Shown here: piece after piece, positions 60,375-64,000 of the stretch | Layout of the letters: every line of letters starts with the position of its first letter | How positions within the stretch are numbered: the first letter of the stretch is position 1 | Source of the DNA: Thermoproteota archaeon | GTDB lineage: Archaea; Korarchaeota; Korarchaeia; Korarchaeales; Korarchaeaceae | Direction: 5' to 3' | Length of the DNA stretch: 64,000 bases | Assembly (NCBI GenBank): GCA_027491435.1 | Contig: JAOZFG010000004.1 | Coordinates: forward strand, 124,001-188,000 | Made by a program: the position numbers and the translations under genes | The notes under the pieces: model-generated | Told to the model about the DNA's origin: nothing | What the model saw: the letters and a program-made list of their open reading frames with translations, nothing else | Database searches by the model: none

Positions 60375-62060
60375 ATGGGAGGAGAGGCCGTTCATATAGG
60401 AGGAATAATCTACATGACCATAGCCGTGTCCCTAGCCGTTCTATACAACAGGATAAGCCCGATAGTAATCCTCCCATCCCTCATGATCGCATCCCTTATA
60501 GGCAAGGCCTTTGGCGTCGCTCCCCCACTGATAATAGCCTCTCTGAGCCCTTTCGCTTTAGCTCTCTTAGTGTTCACGGCAGGTATTGAGCTGGATACCG
60601 ACTTCTTCAAGAAGGAGAAGGAGAGGCTCCTTTTCTTCATATTCGTTGAAGCCTCCATAATACTGACCCTATACGGGATCCTCAGGACCGTGTGGTCTTG
60701 GGAGATGGCCCTAACCTTAACGGCCATAATGATCGCATCAAATGAGGCCTTTGCCTATGAGTTGGGAAAGAAGATTGATAAGACCCTCGCTAATTACGGG
60801 ATAGCTATATCCATAATGGAGGACTCCCTGGCCATATTGCTAGCTTCAATAGGCTATTTCACTTCTCTAAAAGTCTCTCAGGAGGTGTTAGTGGCCGTTA
60901 CAGCTTGGAGCCTCCTGTCAATAATAGTGTCTTACTTTATCTCCATCTGGATAGACAGGATGATTAAAAGAGCTAGGGAGTTGAGCACTAAAGTCCTGAT
61001 AACCCTCCTCTACCTGCTCATACTAATCTCGATGTCAGAGCTAATGCACATGCCTGAGGCGCTAATAGTTTTCATAGGGGCCATAGCGATAGCCTTTAGG
61101 GGGTTTGACAAGGAGACTCTGAAGGTCATAGAGAGCTTCATGATCCTTGCTTTGATGGGCTTCGTGATGAGCCTGCCGTACGAGGTAACCTTAAAGGGGG
61201 CCCCCACGTTATTTGACGTGGGAGTGATCTACTTTAAGGCAGTGTTGCTCGGCTTCATCTTGGCAATTTTAGCCTTCATTATAAGGTTTGCAGCCCTCTT
61301 CTCAGCTTTCTTCTTGAGCGGGATAGAGTTCATGAGGGGGCTGAGGCTCAGCGTCGCTCTAGCTAACACAGGTGAATTTGGGCTAGTAGTTCTAGCCACA
61401 CTCCTAGCTGGCGGTCTGGAACTCCCTCCCGAGGTGGCTTTAGGCGCCATGTTCGCCTACGCCTTTAACCTGACCATCTTAAACCTGTTAGTCAATAGGA
61501 TAGGCCCCATTATAGCCTGGATGACTCAAGGTCCCACGGCGGAGATAATGGAGAAGGTTAGGGAAGCCCATAAAGAGGTGAAGCTCATAGTAGATGGGCT
61601 ATTCTCAGACGTTAACTTCAAGAGGCACATATACGAGCTCATATTCCTGGGCACTATGACCTATTTCTTGACGGGCCTATTCTACAGAGTAGCTGAGAAT
61701 CCCTTGCTGTCCCAAGTGGTCGTGGTGCTTATGACCTCCGCCCTATTCTCGTCCCTGTTCGTCGTGTTTAACAGGATATCCCAGGACTTGTTGAGGGCTG
61801 GCGCAGGTTTCTCTTACAACAAGGCTTTCAGCTCTATACTGAGAATTCTAATAATTTACGTGATACTTCTGCCGTTGATAGGGCTGGTGAGCGACCTAAT
61901 AAGGAGGAGTATCAAGGTAACCTTCTCAAACCCCCTGATCTTCCTGTTGATAGTGTTCTTCTCAGTGTTCTTCGTGAAGATGGCCGACTCGTTCATAAAC
62001 ATGCTGTCCAAAGGTGTTCCCGGTGAGATACCTGGCGTTGGGCAACCTGACTCTGGATGA
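60375..62060 (+). CDS. CPA2-type cation/proton antiporter
   Basis: 561 residues with twelve or more membrane helices. It has the Kef/NapA-type pattern: LLVFTAGIELD in helix 3, SNEAFAYELGK and IMEDSLAILLAS in the ion-binding helices, and ALANTGEFGLVVLATLL near 330. The C terminus has further helices (about 425-545) in place of the usual soluble TrkA domain. It probably exchanges Na+ or K+ for H+. The overlap of its end with the PfkB kinase gene is 38-47 nt, depending on the start chosen there. Confidence 0.87.
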   Translation: MGGEAVHIGGIIYMTIAVSLAVLYNRISPIVILPSLMIASLIGKAFGVAPPLIIASLSPFALALLVFTAGIELDTDFFKKEKERLLFFIFVEASIILTLYGILRTVWSWEMALTLTAIMIASNEAFAYELGKKIDKTLANYGIAISIMEDSLAILLASIGYFTSLKVSQEVLVAVTAWSLLSIIVSYFISIWIDRMIKRARELSTKVLITLLYLLILISMSELMHMPEALIVFIGAIAIAFRGFDKETLKVIESFMILALMGFVMSLPYEVTLKGAPTLFDVGVIYFKAVLLGFILAILAFIIRFAALFSAFFLSGIEFMRGLRLSVALANTGEFGLVVLATLLAGGLELPPEVALGAMFAYAFNLTILNLLVNRIGPIIAWMTQGPTAEIMEKVREAHKEVKLIVDGLFSDVNFKRHIYELIFLGTMTYFLTGLFYRVAENPLLSQVVVVLMTSALFSSLFVVFNRISQDLLRAGAGFSYNKAFSSILRILIIYVILLPLIGLVSDLIRRSIKVTFSNPLIFLLIVFFSVFFVKMADSFINMLSKGVPGEIPGVGQPDSG

Positions 62061-62880
62061 AAAGGGGGACTGGATAGGGCTTGGGGGCACCGTAGCTTAC
62101 GGGGCCTGGGCCGCTTTGCACTTCACGAACTCGGTTCTAGTCATCTCTAAGGTAGGGAAGGACTTTAATCTAGATTTATTGACCCCTCTACAGGATCTAG
62201 GAGCGTCCTTCCTTATAGAATTCAACGAGGAAACTGCCAGGTTCAGGAGGGAGAAGGGAAGGCTGGTGATGGTATCGCCAGGGCCTGAGGGATACGAGGA
62301 TCTCCCTTTCCTCCCTGAGAACTTCGATGTGATACACCTGGGCCCTGTCTCAGGGGAATTAAGCGAAGAAACCGTTAAGCGGGCTTTAAAATCCAATTTC
62401 GTGACCATAGACGCTCAAGGTGTGTTGAGGTCCAGGGTTAGGGGGCCCATCAAGTTAGAGGATGGCGAATGGTTGCTAAACAACCGCCTGGATCTGGTGC
62501 ACCTGAACCTGGAGGAGGCTTCCTTCCTGACAGGCCTAGAGGACCCTAGGGAAGCTCTTAATTCCCTGAAGAACTCGTTTAGAGGCGTGTTACTGACGCT
62601 AGGTGAGAGAGGAAGCCTGGTATACTTTGAGGGCAACCTTTGGGAGGTGCCTGCCCTTACCCTAAGGCTGGTGGACCCTACCGGGGCCGGTGACGTGTAC
62701 ACCGCCTCCCTGGCAGTGCTCCTATCCTCGGGAGAGGAGCTTAGAGACGCAATTTCCAAGTCAGTGGCCTTAACTTCTGTTATACTTGAGCACGTTGGAG
62801 TCCCTACAAAGCTAGTCTCCCGGGATGAAATAGAGAGGAGGGCAGAAATGGTCAGATCTAAGATGAAGCGCATCCACTGA
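62023..62880 (+). CDS. PfkB-family carbohydrate kinase
   Basis: About 285 residues. The N terminus has RYLALGNLTLDE and GGTVAYGAWAA, and the C-terminal signature is DPTGAGDVYTAS with the catalytic Asp. It phosphorylates a sugar, inositol or nucleoside with ATP; the lid region is short, so the substrate is not clear. A GTG at 62023 (MRYLALG) behind AAAGGTG is preferred; a GTG at 62014 is also in frame. It overlaps the antiporter gene. Confidence 0.87.
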   Translation: MRYLALGNLTLDEKGDWIGLGGTVAYGAWAALHFTNSVLVISKVGKDFNLDLLTPLQDLGASFLIEFNEETARFRREKGRLVMVSPGPEGYEDLPFLPENFDVIHLGPVSGELSEETVKRALKSNFVTIDAQGVLRSRVRGPIKLEDGEWLLNNRLDLVHLNLEEASFLTGLEDPREALNSLKNSFRGVLLTLGERGSLVYFEGNLWEVPALTLRLVDPTGAGDVYTASLAVLLSSGEELRDAISKSVALTSVILEHVGVPTKLVSRDEIERRAEMVRSKMKRIH

Positions 62881-63064
62881 TGCCTAACGGTTATATTTCT
62901 CGCCTTCTCTGTCTAAGGGGTGGTGCAATAGGACGCACGATGAGCCTCCCGGCCTGATAATAACCTCAATATCCCCGGAGGAGACCTATGAGAACGGGCT
63001 TAGAAGGCTGGATCCCCTTATACTGGGAAGCATATCTCTAATAGGCCTTAAAGAGGATGAAGTC

Positions 63065-63661
63065 ATGGCCAGCGATAGGAGGTTAAGGAGGGCAGGAACC
63101 TTTGAGGTTCCCAGTGGGGTGATGATGGCCCTCTTCGTCCCTACTAGGGCTGGAATGGCAAGGTTAGTTTCTTTAGGCAGGGTTCTGGCTACAGTCTCGT
63201 CAGCGGATTGGGCTAAAGCCTCTCAGGAACCTAATGACATGGAGGAGGTCAGGAGGATAAACTCGGAGGTCAAGGACTTCTTAGGGAGGGAGGTGGTGAC
63301 CCCCCTGGACAGGGTCAAGGACGGGTACTTGATAGTGGCCGAGAACGTGCTCAAGTCTGGGGTTATATTCCCTGGGATGGGGGAGTGGCCTGATGAAGGT
63401 TTTATACTGACCGAAAGCTGGCTCGAACTTTCGAACCTTAAAGGGGGTTTTGCGGGCTTTTGGGGGAGAACCTGGGGCAGGCTCTACGCCATGTCCCCAA
63501 GAGAAGCCCTGACCTTGCTGGTAGGATCTATGGCCTCCTCCCCAACGTTAGAAGGTCTGCTCAACATAGAGAGGGCTGAGAACTTCACCGAGTTAATAGA
63601 TCTTGAGATAAGGAGGCTAAGGTATTTGGGCTGGCACCGCCTTTACAGGGGCATGATATGA
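63065..63661 (+). CDS. Hypothetical protein upstream of lipoate ligase; N terminus unclear
   Basis: 198 residues from the ATG at 63065, but the coding-like frame extends upstream to about 62959 (LIITSISPEETYENG) with no ATG, GTG or TTG. An ATG at 62940 behind AGGA lies in another frame and would join at CTGATAATAACC if one base were added near 62955. So the true start is a CTG, or there is a frameshift. The protein is soluble and alpha/beta, with no known motif. Its stop overlaps the lplA start (ATGA), so the two are cotranscribed. Confidence 0.55.
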   Translation: MASDRRLRRAGTFEVPSGVMMALFVPTRAGMARLVSLGRVLATVSSADWAKASQEPNDMEEVRRINSEVKDFLGREVVTPLDRVKDGYLIVAENVLKSGVIFPGMGEWPDEGFILTESWLELSNLKGGFAGFWGRTWGRLYAMSPREALTLLVGSMASSPTLEGLLNIERAENFTELIDLEIRRLRYLGWHRLYRGMI

Positions 63662-64000
63662 GGTGGAGACTTCTCCTGATAGAAGGTGACGCAGCCTTTA
63701 ACATGGCCGTTGACGAGGCCCTTATGGTAATTGGCACGCCAACAGTTAGGTTCTACAGGTTCAGGCCTTCAGCGGTGACCATAGGCAGATTTCAAAGGGT
63801 CTCCGATTCAGTTAACTTGGAGGCTTTAAGCGAGTTGGGCATTAAATTCGTCAGAAGACCCACGGGCGGGGGTTCAGTATTCCACGACGAATTGGGTGAG
63901 ATAACCTACAGCGTGGCTGGTCCCAGGGAACTATTTCCCGTCTCCATAGAGGGGAGCCTGAGGTGGATAGCCAAGGGGGTGATTAAAGCCCTCGATGAAT
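63658..64000 (+). CDS. lplA: Lipoate-protein ligase A, N-terminal part, cut by the window edge
   Basis: About 114 residues are visible. The protein starts RWRLLLIEGDAAFNMAVDEAL and has the RFYRFRPSAVTIGRFQ strand pair and the lipoate-binding RRPTGGGSVFHDELGEITYS. It attaches lipoate (or octanoate) to E2 or H proteins after activation with ATP. It overlaps the unknown gene upstream by 4 nt. The gene continues past the window's end. Confidence 0.88.
   Translation, partial: MRWRLLLIEGDAAFNMAVDEALMVIGTPTVRFYRFRPSAVTIGRFQRVSDSVNLEALSELGIKFVRRPTGGGSVFHDELGEITYSVAGPRELFPVSIEGSLRWIAKGVIKALDE

Overview
The window is a contiguous piece of an archaeal chromosome, most likely from a thermophile of the Thermoproteota/Korarchaeota grade. 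The grounds are an A-type ATPase subunit, the archaeal type II 3-dehydroquinate synthase, a GHMP-type shikimate kinase, XPD and Lhr helicases, an Nre repair protein, a fused 3-hydroxyacyl-CoA dehydrogenase/enoyl-CoA hydratase, an archaeal-type TrpRS, Tsr3, AGG/AGA-dominated arginine codons, TATA boxes about 26 nt before many starts, and GGTGA/GGAGG ribosome binding sites. Species cannot be fixed from the sequence alone. I see no rRNA, tRNA, CRISPR array, insertion sequence or prophage.

Layout. 0-9 kb: end of an A-ATPase subunit C gene, a Lys-rich winged-helix protein, the fused beta-oxidation enzyme, PRC-barrel and ADP-forming acyl-CoA synthetase beta subunit genes, a Cdc6-like AAA protein and a long lysine 2,3-aminomutase-type radical SAM enzyme. 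9-14 kb: small surface and membrane proteins, a YjjX-like NTPase and three shikimate-pathway genes (aroB', aroE, shikimate kinase). 14-21 kb: a DNA-repair neighbourhood (XPD, metallophosphoesterase, HAD, Lhr, Nre). 21.7-29.7 kb: a Liv-type ABC transporter with two paralogous binding proteins, a class III CoA-transferase and deoC. 29.6-32 kb: a phosphohexomutase and a zinc alcohol dehydrogenase. 32-37.5 kb: a BMP/nucleoside-type ABC transporter, divergent from an HTH-phosphoribosyltransferase regulator across an inverted repeat. 37.5-45 kb: a broken pilin gene, a NifS-like and a CysK-like gene, and a 1256-residue beta-helix/DUF11 surface protein with a cytoplasmic PIN-like tail. 45-54 kb: topoisomerase IA, carbamate kinase, Tsr3 and many small unknowns. 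54-64 kb: nucleoside phosphorylase, type IV pilin, GT-C-like membrane protein, trpS, a protoglobin-like gene, decayed genes, a C/D box sRNA, a CPA2 antiporter, a PfkB kinase and the start of a lipoate ligase gene.

The genes suggest an organism that imports amino acids or carboxylic acids and nucleosides, passes substrates through CoA thioesters, and carries pilin-type signal peptides on both its pilin and its binding proteins. The most notable non-protein signal is a C/D box sRNA at 60121-60179. Its D guide gives ten contiguous pairs with the 16S decoding region and places the methylation target at C1402 (E. coli numbering). Other points of note are a gene that appears to start at ATT, perfect palindromes over several promoters, and enzymes lacking a usual catalytic residue (a cysteine-desulfurase homologue without the cysteine, a topoisomerase IA with a changed active-site motif, and an AAA protein with Arg in Walker A).
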